Source of the DNA: CAZGXI01 sp964529715
GTDB lineage: Bacteria; Chloroflexota; Anaerolineae; Aggregatilineales; Ch27
Length of the DNA stretch: 64,000 nt
Reading direction: 5' to 3'
Assembly: GCA_964529715.1 (NCBI GenBank)
Contig: CAZGXI010000004.1
Location: 1-64,000, forward strand
In this document: in pieces, positions 44,101 through 52,300 of the stretch
Position numbering within the stretch: the stretch's first letter is position 1
How the letters are laid out: every line of letters starts with the position of its first letter
Program-made: the position numbers and the translations under genes
Notes under the pieces: generated by a model
The model's input: the letters and a program-made list of their open reading frames with translations, nothing else
Told to the model about the DNA's origin: nothing
Database searches by the model: none

Positions 44101-44151
44101 TATCCAGTGCGCCGCCGGGGAAAAACCGGTCGGAGAATCGTGGACGGTCAT
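41119..44151 (-). CDS. GH78 alpha-L-rhamnosidase
   Basis: A 1010-residue cytoplasmic enzyme. N-terminal beta-sandwich domains (to about 400) lead to an (alpha/alpha)6 barrel. The barrel holds the family motif YVDCPAYEQVYWVGDARN, with catalytic Glu and Asp positions, and preceding EVAAHTARLCMLDTYV. The C-terminal beta domain (ARTFGLTHAAGDVPTPLGTITVSW) closes the protein. No signal peptide, so it acts on imported rhamnosides. RBS AAGGGA lies upstream of the ATG. It lies 22 bases after the second permease gene, linking uptake of a glycoside with release of L-rhamnose. Confidence 0.9.
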   Translation of the reverse strand: MTVHDSPTGFSPAAHWIWGASDPAPRNIWRYFRRNFSAPADLERAMLLITADTRYECTLNGVHLGRGPARGFPFAYSYDTYDVTAALRRGATNTIAALVNFLNDHTMSYIRGRGGLLAEVVMERTDGSTIRIGSNGDWLTQPCPAFSADAPRVSLQLDFEEQYDARQEIADWQSPAFDDSAWEKAVEIGPVGCAPWTALVPRAIPFLSEDPVAPIAIRAAELARPAPGIMWHLDVREPARSMRTGFRTAPPGERGWIIFTELFAPRDCAITVHTYASYERIDLRVNDDLMTPIGERAPVRLKQGANLVMLRNTEYPTIFFETDEPITLSAERFAPGAAWVFSGPFDERGNELERRWTVKTLDDLPADDPRVGIPPEANRLDVALLTMSQHFYAVEGGFCAHEITRAQPRPHLEEMRPNFIDRPDALLHDNAAWTVLHPQADGDTHLVIDFGRELIGYLRLDIDAPAGAIIDASFFEGIDDTGIFWMRGTRNSLRYTCREGQQTFTSHARRGYRYVSLTFRNFARPIRIRCVDMLFSTYPVEARGRFHCSDETLNRIWEVAAHTARLCMLDTYVDCPAYEQVYWVGDARNTALTNAMAFGAFDLTEHCVRLAGQSLRDELALVKAPFLTRPHLVTSHVVSGWFDEIPMWTFLWVAMAWEQYGHTGDRSALADFYTDVRECLRRCEGFLTARDLLDVPDVWNLLDWSANDLERSGEVIANTALMARALDQAAAMARELGRPPDEIDVHTALAARLRQAINAYGWSEEHRAYVDTVRDAYAYEHRQAATGIGAGIWPPLVEADTLEAFQSRQRISEQTNTLALLCGCVPPERRDDVLRLVLNARAGRFESSSPEWARFGSPDEIVPVGSPWFLFFTLETLFQEGYAADALNLIREQWNRMLEKGATTFWETFPGRIGSGHSGEHWSRSLCHGWSSGPAYFLSRYVLGVTPTAPGYRRVKIAPRTFGLTHAAGDVPTPLGTITVSWSLDSAGRMQIEYGVPAGCVVEFVGPAEG

Positions 44152-44173
44152 GGCGAATATCCCTTCGGTGTTC

Positions 44174-45028
44174 CTAGATGCTCAACCCGCCTTGCAAGCC
44201 CTGCATGAACCGCCGCGAGGTGAAGGCGAAGACGATGATCAGCGGCAGCGAAGCCAACACGTAGCTGGCGAACGTGACGCCGTAATCGGTGCCGTACTGG
44301 CTGCTGAAGGTCAGCACCCCCACCGACACCGGTAGCCGCGTGTTGTCGAAAATGACAACCAACGGCCAGATAATGTCGTTCCAGGTGAACAGCAGGTCCA
44401 GGATGGCGAGCGTGGCGAAGGCAGGCACGGCCAGCGGCACGGCCACCCGCAGCAGCAGTGTGATTTCGTTGGCCCCGTCCAGCCGCGCCGCCTCGAAGTA
44501 CTCTCGCGGCAGCGACTCGAAGAACGTCCGCATCACGAACATGCCGAACACGATGTCCACCGCTACCCAGGGCAGCACCACGCCCTGGATGCTGTTCCCC
44601 CAGCCGAAGCTGACGATCTCGCTGAACATGGGGATCACCAGCAAGATGCCCGGCAGCATCAGCAGGGCCAGGATCATGAAAAACAGGGTCTCGCGTCCAG
44701 GGAAGCGGTAGCGCGCAAAGGCGTAGCCCGTCAGCCCGGAGATCACCAGCACCAGGATCAGCGTCGGCACTGAGTACGTGATGCTGTTGACGATGCTGCT
44801 GCTGATGGAAGGCCACGCCCGCGCGTAGTTCTCGAAGTGCAGCGGCAGGGTGGGTAGCCAGAACTCCCGGAAATACTGGGTGTTGTCCTTAAAGGAGTTG
44901 ACCAGCGTGAAGGCGAACGGGATATAGGTCAGCACTGCCAGTATTGCCAGCGCCGCGTTCAGCGGCCAGTCGCGCCGCCAGGAGCGGCGGGTATCCGGCT
45001 TGCGCCCGGCGCGTCTAAACGGCCACAT
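44174..45028 (-). CDS. Carbohydrate ABC transporter permease (MalG/UgpE-like)
   Basis: A 284-residue inner-membrane permease with six hydrophobic segments. The EAA loop is REYFEAARLDGANEITLLLRVAVPLAVPAF, which docks the ATPase subunit. AGGAGG precedes the ATG by seven bases. Its start overlaps the stop of the partner permease by 14 bases, indicating tight coupling. No ATPase gene is in the cluster; a shared MsmK-like ATPase elsewhere probably serves it. Confidence 0.92.
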   Translation of the reverse strand: MWPFRRAGRKPDTRRSWRRDWPLNAALAILAVLTYIPFAFTLVNSFKDNTQYFREFWLPTLPLHFENYARAWPSISSSIVNSITYSVPTLILVLVISGLTGYAFARYRFPGRETLFFMILALLMLPGILLVIPMFSEIVSFGWGNSIQGVVLPWVAVDIVFGMFVMRTFFESLPREYFEAARLDGANEITLLLRVAVPLAVPAFATLAILDLLFTWNDIIWPLVVIFDNTRLPVSVGVLTFSSQYGTDYGVTFASYVLASLPLIIVFAFTSRRFMQGLQGGLSI

Positions 45029-45971
45029 CGTAAGCCCTCCTGTAGCGCATCCGCAGGATGACGATGCTCAACGCCAGCGTCATGAGCATCAGAACCGTGC
45101 CGATAGCGGTCGAATAGCCGTACTTACCGTACAGGAACGCCTGGTTGTAGAGGTAGAAGCCGGGAGACATGGTCGCGTTGACCGGGCCGCCCTGCGTCAC
45201 CACGAGCATCGGGGCGAACTGCTGCAGGCCGCCGTTGAGGCTGAGGATCAGCAGCAGCGTCAGTGGCCCGCGAATGGCAGGCAGGTCGATGGCGAAGATG
45301 CGCCGCAGCCGCGAACAGCCGTCGATCAGGGCTGCGTCGTTGACTTCCTGCGGCAGGTTCTCCAGGGCGGCCAGCAAGATGAGGAAGCCGAATCCTGCCA
45401 CCACCGGGAAGCCGATGAACACCAGGGCCGTCAGGGCGGTATCGGGTTGGCCTAGCCAGGGAATTGGGCGGTCGATTACGCCAATGCTGATGAGGAACTG
45501 GTTGAGCAGGCCCTGTCGCCCGGCGTAAATTTGCTTCCAGATCAGCAGGTCCACCGTGCTCGGAATCACCATCGGCACGACGAAGACCAGTTTCCAGAAC
45601 TGTCGCAGGCGTTGGTTGCGCAGGTTATAGACCAGTTCTGCGCCCACGAAGGCCATCACCCCCGTCAGCAGGGTACGGTCTACCGTGTAGATCAGGATGT
45701 TACGCACCGACTGCAAAAAGACCGGGTCCTTGAACAGGCTGGCGTAGTTTTCCAGGCCGACAAACACACCCGGTGCCGGGATTTCCCAAATGGTGAAGGA
45801 ATGGTAGATCGCAGAAAGAGCCGGGTAATAGCGGAAGACGATCAACAGGATCAGCGCAGGCAGCAAAAATAGAAACGGCACATAGATCGGGATCAGCCCG
45901 GTGGTCAGGGCGCGTCGTCTGCTCCTGGCTCTGACATGGGGCTGCGCCTGCACGACGGTTTCATCGACCAC
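45015..45971 (-). CDS. Carbohydrate ABC transporter permease (MalF/UgpA-like)
   Basis: A 318-residue permease. I start at the GTG at 45969-45971, which has GGAGGTG six bases upstream; a GTG one codon earlier is also possible. Six hydrophobic segments, and the EAA motif VNDAALIDGCSRLRRIFAIDLPAIRG. It forms the channel with the next gene's product and takes sugars from the binding protein encoded 85 bases upstream. Confidence 0.92.
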   Translation of the reverse strand: MVDETVVQAQPHVRARSRRRALTTGLIPIYVPFLFLLPALILLIVFRYYPALSAIYHSFTIWEIPAPGVFVGLENYASLFKDPVFLQSVRNILIYTVDRTLLTGVMAFVGAELVYNLRNQRLRQFWKLVFVVPMVIPSTVDLLIWKQIYAGRQGLLNQFLISIGVIDRPIPWLGQPDTALTALVFIGFPVVAGFGFLILLAALENLPQEVNDAALIDGCSRLRRIFAIDLPAIRGPLTLLLILSLNGGLQQFAPMLVVTQGGPVNATMSPGFYLYNQAFLYGKYGYSTAIGTVLMLMTLALSIVILRMRYRRAYDVAV

Positions 45972-46056
45972 CACACACCTCCGAACATCAGCGCCGGGAC
46001 CGGGCGGTCCCGATCCCGGCGTGTGCATATTGGTTCAGGATGTCAACAGGACAGGG

Positions 46057-47526
46057 TTACTGCGCCGGACACCAGTCATACCCCTGGTCGGCGCACAGTG
46101 CCAGCGCGCCGCTCATCCAGATGTCCTGGAGCTGCGCTTTAGCGGTCTCTGCGTCTATCGTTCCCAGGAAATATCCCTGCATCACGGCGGCCCACTGGTC
46201 GCCCGCTTCGGCAGTCAGGCGACCGGCGGGGTCGGTGAATAGGCGCTCCGGCAGGGCCGCCACGCCGGCGAAGTTCTCCACCACCGCGCCGCCCTCAGCC
46301 CCAGCGACCATCGGGATGAAGGCGCGGTAGGTGGCTGCCAGCCGTCCAAAGTTCTGCGGAGCTGCCATGTACATCAGGAAATCGACCGCCAGGTCCAGCT
46401 TGCCTTCTTCCTGCGTGCGTACAGGGATGCCGTACTGCCCCGCCGAACTGGGTCCGCCGACGCGGTAGGTCGTACCGGGCGCGCCGGGGAAGTCATTCTC
46501 GGTGAACGGCGGCAGATAAGTCACCGTCCAGGCAAACGGCGCAGATTCCTCAATCTGTTTGTTGCTCCACGTCCCGCCCCAGAAGCAGGCCGCCTGCTCG
46601 CTGAGGAACAACCGCTGTGCGTCGTCATAGGTCGTGATCCCGGTATAGTCCACCGGTAGCAGGCTCACGAACTCCTGGGAGATGCGCAGGTACTCGTCCA
46701 TGCGTGGGTCGGTGGCGTTGAGCGTGCCGTCGATGATCGCGTGGGCGACCTCCTCCGGGTTCAACTGGCGGAAGTCGCGGTCCGGCTGGAGCGACGTGTA
46801 TTCTTCCATCATGAACTGCGAGGCCATGTCGGCCCAGACGGCGCTCAGGAACACGTCGTCGGCCCACACCCAGATCGACCAGCCCGTCGCGGCCATGTAG
46901 GCGGCGATGGGGTCGGCTCCGGTTGTGTCTCGCAGCGTGTTCATGTCGGCCACAAAACTGGTCCAGTCATCCCAACCCATTTCGATCCCGGCAGCGTCGA
47001 ACATGTCGGTGTTGCAGTAGAGGGCGGTTTCGACCCAGTCGAGCGATACCTGATACCAGTTGCCGTCGGCGGCGCGGGTCTGGTTCATCACGTAGTCGGG
47101 GAAAGAGTCCATCCAGCGTTCGCTGCCGGGCGTGCCTGCCTCGATGTACGGATTAGGCATTTCAAAGTAATCGTTCAGTGGAACCCACCAGGCGGCATGG
47201 GTGGTGTTGCGGCTGTAGAATTGCTCCCAGGCGATGTCTGGAGCTTCTCCGGCGGCGATGCGCGCCGCCAGCCAGGTGTCGTAGTTGGTCCCGGCGGGCA
47301 GGTTCGGGATCAGGTTGATGGTCACGCCGGGATGCAGGTCCATGTATGCCTGCGCAATCTCCTCCATCACCGCTGCCGTCTCCGGGTCGGATTCGGGGTT
47401 GTAGTAGTTCTGCGGATATACGTCGATTTCGCCGGTCAGGGCTGGACCCTGCGCAGCGGCAGCGCCCACGAGCGCCAGCAGCAGTGCGGCGAGGACGAAA
47501 CCCACCAACAACTTGCTTCGCATCAT
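46057..47526 (-). CDS. Sugar ABC transporter substrate-binding protein
   Basis: A 489-residue exported protein. A signal peptide (LLVGFVLAALLLALVGAAAAQ) follows the ATG, which has AGGAGG nearby. The mature sequence is a cluster-B/D sugar-binding protein (SBP_bac_1), with typical stretches such as IAWEQFYSRNTTHAAWWVPLND and FLSEQAACFWGGTWSNKQI. It is first in the operon, so it is made in excess. It should feed the two permeases below and supply glycosides to the GH78 rhamnosidase. It lacks a lipobox, which is unusual for a monoderm cell, where the binding protein normally needs an anchor. Confidence 0.92.
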   Translation of the reverse strand: MMRSKLLVGFVLAALLLALVGAAAAQGPALTGEIDVYPQNYYNPESDPETAAVMEEIAQAYMDLHPGVTINLIPNLPAGTNYDTWLAARIAAGEAPDIAWEQFYSRNTTHAAWWVPLNDYFEMPNPYIEAGTPGSERWMDSFPDYVMNQTRAADGNWYQVSLDWVETALYCNTDMFDAAGIEMGWDDWTSFVADMNTLRDTTGADPIAAYMAATGWSIWVWADDVFLSAVWADMASQFMMEEYTSLQPDRDFRQLNPEEVAHAIIDGTLNATDPRMDEYLRISQEFVSLLPVDYTGITTYDDAQRLFLSEQAACFWGGTWSNKQIEESAPFAWTVTYLPPFTENDFPGAPGTTYRVGGPSSAGQYGIPVRTQEEGKLDLAVDFLMYMAAPQNFGRLAATYRAFIPMVAGAEGGAVVENFAGVAALPERLFTDPAGRLTAEAGDQWAAVMQGYFLGTIDAETAKAQLQDIWMSGALALCADQGYDWCPAQ

Positions 47527-47686
47527 TTCCTCCTTAGCAAATAAACGGGCGTTTTGGAGCGTGTGAAAAAGTGTCTTAGCCGACCACGCGGCGGCGCGCC
47601 AGGAGACTCCCGCTGAGGCGGCGACAGGATGCCCTCAGGAGGGTGGGACGGTTACGTGAGGGCTAACGGAAACGCGCCTGATTTCA

Positions 47687-47695
47687 TGCTACACT
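47687..47695 (+). promoter_or_regulatory. Extended -10 promoter of the regulatory pair
   Basis: TGC-TACACT fits the extended -10 form, about 89 bases before the ATG at 47784. The rest of the 257-base divergent gap 47527-47783 shows no convincing operator; I saw a short CCCTC/GAGGG palindrome and nothing else. Confidence 0.5.
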
Positions 47696-47783
47696 ATTTC
47701 GCACAAGCGTCGATGGTGGTTTTGCCAAAAACATGACGCGCGGCTGACACCGGTCCGGTTGGTCGGCGGCAGAGGGGGACGAG

Positions 47784-49001
47784 ATGGGAGAGATCGGCCC
47801 GGAACTGCCCGGAATGGCAAACGGCATCCCGGCTGAATTTTTGGAACAGGTCAAACAGGCGTTAGAAAATCTCTATGACTTTCCCGCGCTTCAGCGCAGC
47901 CCATTGGCGAGGCGGCTACAATCGGAACTCCGACAGAGCCGCGAAGCCGCCGGGCAGCAGTTGCGGCGGCAGCTCATCGAGGCTATCGAGCAACTCAGTC
48001 CGGGAAGCGGGGTGTCGGTCCGTCTGCCCCATGCCCGCATCTACAGCCTGTTGCACCTGCATTACGTCGAGGGCATGACAATCCAGGAAGTGGCTTACGA
48101 ACTGGGCATCTCCGAACGGCAGGCTTACCGCGATCTGCGCCGGGCACAGGAAAGCGCGGCGATGCTGCTGTGGGCCAGCTATGCCCATGCCTTCGCCCCG
48201 GTGGAATCGACCGTTGATGACCTGTCTTCACTCCAGGCAGAAGTGTCGCGCCTGCGGTCGGCGTTCAGCATTACCGACCTGACGGCCCTGTTGCACAACG
48301 CCCTGCGTGCTGTAGACAGCCTGGCGGCCCGGCACGGCGTCGAACTGTGCGTTGAAGCCTCGTCCGAACACGTGTCTACCCTGACCGATCCCGTCGTAGC
48401 GCAGCAGGTGCTTGTTCGCCTGCTGAGCCACGCCATTCAGAACGCGCAGGGCAATCGAGTCCAGGTTGCTCTGTCGTCGGGGGGCGACACACCCATGCTG
48501 CGTATCTGGTATGCCGCGCGGGAAGGCGGCCCGTCGGATGTGCTGACCGCGATGTTGGTCGAACTGATGGCCCGCCTCAAGTGGGACATCCGGCAAGCCG
48601 ATGCCGGGGACGCCTGTGAGATCACCTTGCGCCTGACCACGCGCGCCTCGAAGGTGCTCATCATCGACGACAACGAAGGACTGGTCGAACTGCTGGAACG
48701 CTATCTTTCCAGCCAGATGTGCCACGTCTTCACGGCGGCGACCGGCCAGGAAGGGCTGGAACGGGCGCAAGAACTGGTTCCCGACGCGATTGTGCTAGAC
48801 GTGATGATGCCGGGCATGGACGGCTGGGAATTGCTGCAACGGCTGCGCACCAATCCTGCCACGCGCGCTGTCCCCATCGTGGTCTGCACGGTATTCAACG
48901 ACCCTGAATTGGCCTATTCGTTGGGGGCATCGATCTTCCTGCCCAAGCCGGTGCGCCGGGACGATGTGCTGGCGGCGCTAAAGAGCCTGGGCGTTGTCTG
49001 A
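47784..49001 (+). CDS. Unusual response regulator: HTH, HATPase-like, C-terminal receiver
   Basis: A 405-residue protein. The N-terminal 130 residues include a sigma-region-4/LuxR-like helix-turn-helix (EGMTIQEVAYELGISERQAYRDLRRAQ). The middle (about 165-285) resembles a degenerate HATPase domain (VVAQQVLVRLLSHAIQNAQGN) without the G1/G2 boxes. The C-terminus is a standard receiver domain with acidic IDDN at about 294-297, phospho-acceptor Asp at about 339 (VLDVMMPGMDGW), and the conserved Lys near 389 (LPKPV). Placing the receiver last and inserting a HATPase-like domain is unusual. It precedes a hybrid kinase gene by 44 bases and is divergent from the rhamnoside operon. Confidence 0.85.
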   Translation: MGEIGPELPGMANGIPAEFLEQVKQALENLYDFPALQRSPLARRLQSELRQSREAAGQQLRRQLIEAIEQLSPGSGVSVRLPHARIYSLLHLHYVEGMTIQEVAYELGISERQAYRDLRRAQESAAMLLWASYAHAFAPVESTVDDLSSLQAEVSRLRSAFSITDLTALLHNALRAVDSLAARHGVELCVEASSEHVSTLTDPVVAQQVLVRLLSHAIQNAQGNRVQVALSSGGDTPMLRIWYAAREGGPSDVLTAMLVELMARLKWDIRQADAGDACEITLRLTTRASKVLIIDDNEGLVELLERYLSSQMCHVFTAATGQEGLERAQELVPDAIVLDVMMPGMDGWELLQRLRTNPATRAVPIVVCTVFNDPELAYSLGASIFLPKPVRRDDVLAALKSLGVV

Positions 49002-49045
49002 ACCTGGCCTCTTTCCTACTGCTGCGGCCACGAGAAGGAATTGTT

Positions 49046-51211
49046 ATGTTAATGCCCAGGGCTTTTCCGGTCGATGTGTTGGTTGAATTGTATGAGCAGT
49101 TGGTTCGGCGGCTGGCGTGGGTGCTGCTGGCCGGAGGCTGTGTGGGACTGTGGTTCGCCATCCGGGCCAAATCTTCGGCAGTGACGATCCTGCTGTACGG
49201 CGGCGCGCTGGTCGGGCTAGCGTTGGCGATCCAGGCGATCAACAGTCGCTATCCGCGTGTGGCCCGCTACGCGCTGGTGGTGTGGTTGCTGGCGGGGCTG
49301 CTTATCACCATGATGTTGTTTGACGACCCCTGGATACCCTTTCTGGGGGTTGTGCTTGCCTTTATCTATGGCTTCCTGATTACCTGGGGGGAACTGATCC
49401 CTGTTGGGGCTGTCCTGGCTGCTGCCCTGCTGCTTAATGAATTTGCCGGGCGCGGCTATCCGCTATTTGGTCTGTTTCTCAGCCTGTTCCTGGGCCTGCT
49501 TGCCACGATCCTGATCCGGCAGACGCTTTACACGGCCCTGCACTGGTACGGCTATATGCAGAAGGAGGCTGGCAATCTGTTGGAAGAGGCACGGGAGAAC
49601 CGCGCCGAACTGAAGCAAACGTTGAAGTCGCTGGAAATTGCCTACGACAACCAGCATCGCCTGCAACAAAACCTGATCTGGGCGCGGGAACAGGCCGAGC
49701 AGGCCCGGCGGCTCAAGGAACGGTTCGCTGCTAACATCAGCCACGAACTCCGCACGCCCCTCAGCATCATTTTGGGCTTTAGCGAACTGATGTACTTTTC
49801 GCCAGAAACTTACGGCAGCGCAAACTGGCCGGTCCTGCTCACGCGCGACATCTACCAGATTTATCGCAGCAGTCGCCATCTGTTGGAAATGATCGACGAC
49901 ATCCTCCACCTATCGCAACTGGAGATGACCGAGTTCACGCTGCATTTTGAGGATACCGCCCTGGAACCGTTTCTGCGTGACACGCTGGAAATCGCTGCGC
50001 CGTTGTTTCGCGGCTCGCCGGTCCGGCTGGACCTGGCGCTCGAAACGCCGCTGCCGTCTGTACAAATGGATCGCACCCGCATCCGCCAGGTGCTGCTGAA
50101 TCTGATCAGCAATGCGCGGCGTTTCACCGAGCAGGGTTGCGTGCAGCTCAGTGCTGCCCAGGTTGGAGACGACATTGCCATCTACGTCCGCGATACCGGA
50201 CAGGGGATCGCTCCCGAACAACTGGCGCACATCTTCGACGAGTTCTATCAGGCGGATTTTTCGCTCAATCGCAAGCACGGCGGGGCCGGGCTGGGCCTGG
50301 CCATCAGCAGGCGGTTTGTCGAGGCGCACGGCGGGCGCATCTGGGCAGAAAGCGTGGAGGGGAGTGGCTCGACCTTCACGTTTACGCTGCCTACCCAGAA
50401 TTCCAGGGTAGCTCATTACGCCGATGCCGAACGACCCGCCGAGCCGCCGCTCTCGCCGGCGCGTCCCTGTATCTTGGTCGTCGAACCCGATCCCAAAGCC
50501 GCCGCCTTGATTGGTCGTGCCCTGGACGGCTATGAGATCGTCCGGGTAAACAGCCTGGACGAGGCGGCAGCGGCAGAGCGCCTGGATAAGCCGTCGGCCA
50601 TCGTCTGCAATGTCCGGCCCGACTGCCAGCCGGACGAAAGCGCGCTGGCCTCTGCGATGGCACCCGCGATCATTTGTTCCATTCCCAGCCTGTCGTGGGT
50701 GGTGGACGAATACCGGCTCACGGCCTGCCTATCTAAGCCGATCACGGTGGAAGATGTGACCAGGGAAGTGCAGCAGTTGGGAAACGTCCAAGAAGTGCTG
50801 GTGGTAGGCGAAGAGCGCGGCACGGTGCAGTTTTTGGAACGTGTTGTACAGTCGGCCATTCCCGCTGTGCAGACGCGCCATACCTGCAATGGTGATGACG
50901 CGCTGGCCGAACTGCGTCGTCGCCGGATCGACCTGGTCTTCGTGGACCTCAGCACCAACCAGCCCGACGCCCTGGACTTGCTCCGGCAGAAGCGTGCGGA
51001 CCCTCAACTTGCCAGTGTGGCCACCATCGTCATCACTGCGACGGAATTTAGCTTGAACCTGCTTCAGGAACGCCCCGGACGAATACAGGTCTGGCGTCCC
51101 GGCGGGCTGTATCCGGTTCAGGTCCAGCGTTGCCTGCGCGGCATCGTGCAAGGGCTGGTGCCCTATGAATCCACCGAACCACAGCGTTTAAAGTCAACGA
51201 CTGTCGCCTGA
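49046..51211 (+). CDS. Hybrid histidine kinase with two C-terminal receiver-like domains
   Basis: A 721-residue protein. About six hydrophobic segments (1-165) form the sensor. A coiled-coil leads to HisKA with phospho-acceptor His at about 233 (ISHELRTPLSII), then HATPase (NLISNARRFTEQG, DTGQGIAPEQ, GGAGLGLAISRR). Two receiver-fold domains follow at about 470-590 and 590-710. The first has VCNVRPD where the phospho-acceptor Asp should be, and lacks it. The second keeps a possible Asp in FVDLSTNQPD but lacks the canonical D-x-x-M-P. Its stop codon lies inside a perfect hairpin, next to a TnpB remnant. It probably acts with the response-regulator-like protein just upstream. Confidence 0.87.
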   Translation: MLMPRAFPVDVLVELYEQLVRRLAWVLLAGGCVGLWFAIRAKSSAVTILLYGGALVGLALAIQAINSRYPRVARYALVVWLLAGLLITMMLFDDPWIPFLGVVLAFIYGFLITWGELIPVGAVLAAALLLNEFAGRGYPLFGLFLSLFLGLLATILIRQTLYTALHWYGYMQKEAGNLLEEARENRAELKQTLKSLEIAYDNQHRLQQNLIWAREQAEQARRLKERFAANISHELRTPLSIILGFSELMYFSPETYGSANWPVLLTRDIYQIYRSSRHLLEMIDDILHLSQLEMTEFTLHFEDTALEPFLRDTLEIAAPLFRGSPVRLDLALETPLPSVQMDRTRIRQVLLNLISNARRFTEQGCVQLSAAQVGDDIAIYVRDTGQGIAPEQLAHIFDEFYQADFSLNRKHGGAGLGLAISRRFVEAHGGRIWAESVEGSGSTFTFTLPTQNSRVAHYADAERPAEPPLSPARPCILVVEPDPKAAALIGRALDGYEIVRVNSLDEAAAAERLDKPSAIVCNVRPDCQPDESALASAMAPAIICSIPSLSWVVDEYRLTACLSKPITVEDVTREVQQLGNVQEVLVVGEERGTVQFLERVVQSAIPAVQTRHTCNGDDALAELRRRRIDLVFVDLSTNQPDALDLLRQKRADPQLASVATIVITATEFSLNLLQERPGRIQVWRPGGLYPVQVQRCLRGIVQGLVPYESTEPQRLKSTTVA

Positions 51212-51236
51212 AGGCGACAGCTTGCACCTACTGCAA
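51201..51236. repeat. Two adjacent hairpins at a probable IS end
   Basis: CTGTCGCC-TGAA-GGCGACAG (51201-51220) is a perfect 8-bp hairpin that contains the kinase stop codon. A second, TTGCA-CCTAC-TGCAA, lies at 51222-51236. Subterminal hairpins are typical of IS200/IS605 right ends, and a TnpB C-terminal remnant begins 73 bases further on in the expected orientation. Confidence 0.6.
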
Positions 51237-51308
51237 GGGACGGCACCACCCGTGCGAACCGTCGTTACCGTACCGCACTGATTCGACAGCGGGCCGGTTG
51301 ACCGCAGC

Positions 51309-51473
51309 CTAAGAGATGTTGAGCGAGGCGTTGTAGTCGGTGTGGGTCGCAAAACCACAAGATACACACTGGAAATCTGCCTGATGGCGGCGGTTGCGGC
51401 GGTTAACATGCCCGCAGGCCAAACACCGCTGGCTGGTGTGGCGCGGGTTGACTAGAATCACCTGCGTTGAGCT
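51309..51473 (-). pseudogene. Remnant of IS200/IS605-type TnpB (OrfB), C-terminal zinc-finger only
   Basis: The minus-strand frame encodes about 54 residues that match the C-terminus of TnpB: VNPRHTSQRCLACGHV, then FQCVSCGFATHTDYNASLNIS and a stop. The four Cys (two CxxC pairs) form the zinc ribbon and the last Asp belongs to the RuvC III motif, D-x-N-A. Everything upstream of about 51473 is the deoC gene, so the rest of the transposon protein is gone. The element is dead; no tnpA is present. Confidence 0.85.
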
Positions 51474-51491
51474 TTGGAACTGGAGATCGAT

Positions 51492-52175
51492 ATGACTGTC
51501 ACCTATCACGACCTTGCCAAGATGCTCGACCACTCGCTGCTTAACCCGACTCTCCCGGCGGGCGAACTGGAGGCGGGCATTCGCCTCGCCCTGGCCTACG
51601 ATGTGGCGAGCGTGTGTATCCTGCCCTACTACCTCAGGCGGTGCGCCGACCTGCTGCGGGGAAGCGACGTCCGGGCCAGCACGACTATCGGTTTTCCGCA
51701 TGGCGGCCACACGACGGCGATCAAGGTGGCTGAAGCAGAACGGGCGCTTGCCGACGGCGGTGAGGAGCTGGACATGGTCGTGAATATCAGCCAGGTCCTC
51801 AGCGGCGACTGGGGCTACGTGGCGCAGGACATCCGCGCGGTGACAGAATGCACCCACGCCGCCGGGCAGAAGATCAAGGTCATCTTTGAGAATTGCTATC
51901 TTAACGACGAGCAGAAAATCACGCTGTGCCGCATTTGCGGGGAGATCGGCGTGGATTGGGTCAAGACCTCGACCGGCTACGGCACGGGCGGCGCGACCGA
52001 CGCGGACCTGAAGCTGATGCGTGCACATTCCCCCACCCACGTGCAGGTCAAGGCGGCAGGTGGAGTCCGCACGCTGGACCGGCTGCTCGAAGTGCGCGCC
52101 CTGGGCGTCACCCGCGTTGGTGCGACTCGCACGGCGGCCATCCTGGACGAGGCCCGGCTGCGCTTTCAGGCGTAA
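51492..52175 (+). CDS. deoC: Deoxyribose-phosphate aldolase
   Basis: A 227-residue class I aldolase that cleaves 2-deoxyribose 5-phosphate to glyceraldehyde 3-phosphate and acetaldehyde. Schiff-base Lys at about 158 in WVKTSTGYGTGGAT; the catalytic Asp pair lies in EELDMVVN (about 91-98). I start at the ATG at 51492, with GGAG six bases upstream, rather than the frame's first start. The RBS and probably the promoter lie next to or within the TnpB remnant. No other nucleoside-salvage gene is adjacent. Confidence 0.93.
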   Translation: MTVTYHDLAKMLDHSLLNPTLPAGELEAGIRLALAYDVASVCILPYYLRRCADLLRGSDVRASTTIGFPHGGHTTAIKVAEAERALADGGEELDMVVNISQVLSGDWGYVAQDIRAVTECTHAAGQKIKVIFENCYLNDEQKITLCRICGEIGVDWVKTSTGYGTGGATDADLKLMRAHSPTHVQVKAAGGVRTLDRLLEVRALGVTRVGATRTAAILDEARLRFQA

Positions 52176-52300
52176 CCGGCGCATTTGGGCGATTACCGCA
52201 AAACCGGACCGGGGAATTTTGGTCATCCTGTACCTGGTCATAACCGCCGCGCACGTGGTATGTCTGTCATGCTCGACCGAGTGGAGAGAGGCTCCCGGCG

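Noticed and set aside
42259..44208. 649-codon open frame on the plus strand opposite the rhamnosidase
   Set aside because: It is the antisense shadow of GH78, with an arginine-rich composition, no RBS and no domain. High GC makes long shadow frames common here.
52176..52300. Pyrimidine or arginine operator before carA
   Set aside because: Two GGTCAT direct repeats are present but match no ArgR or PyrR site I know.
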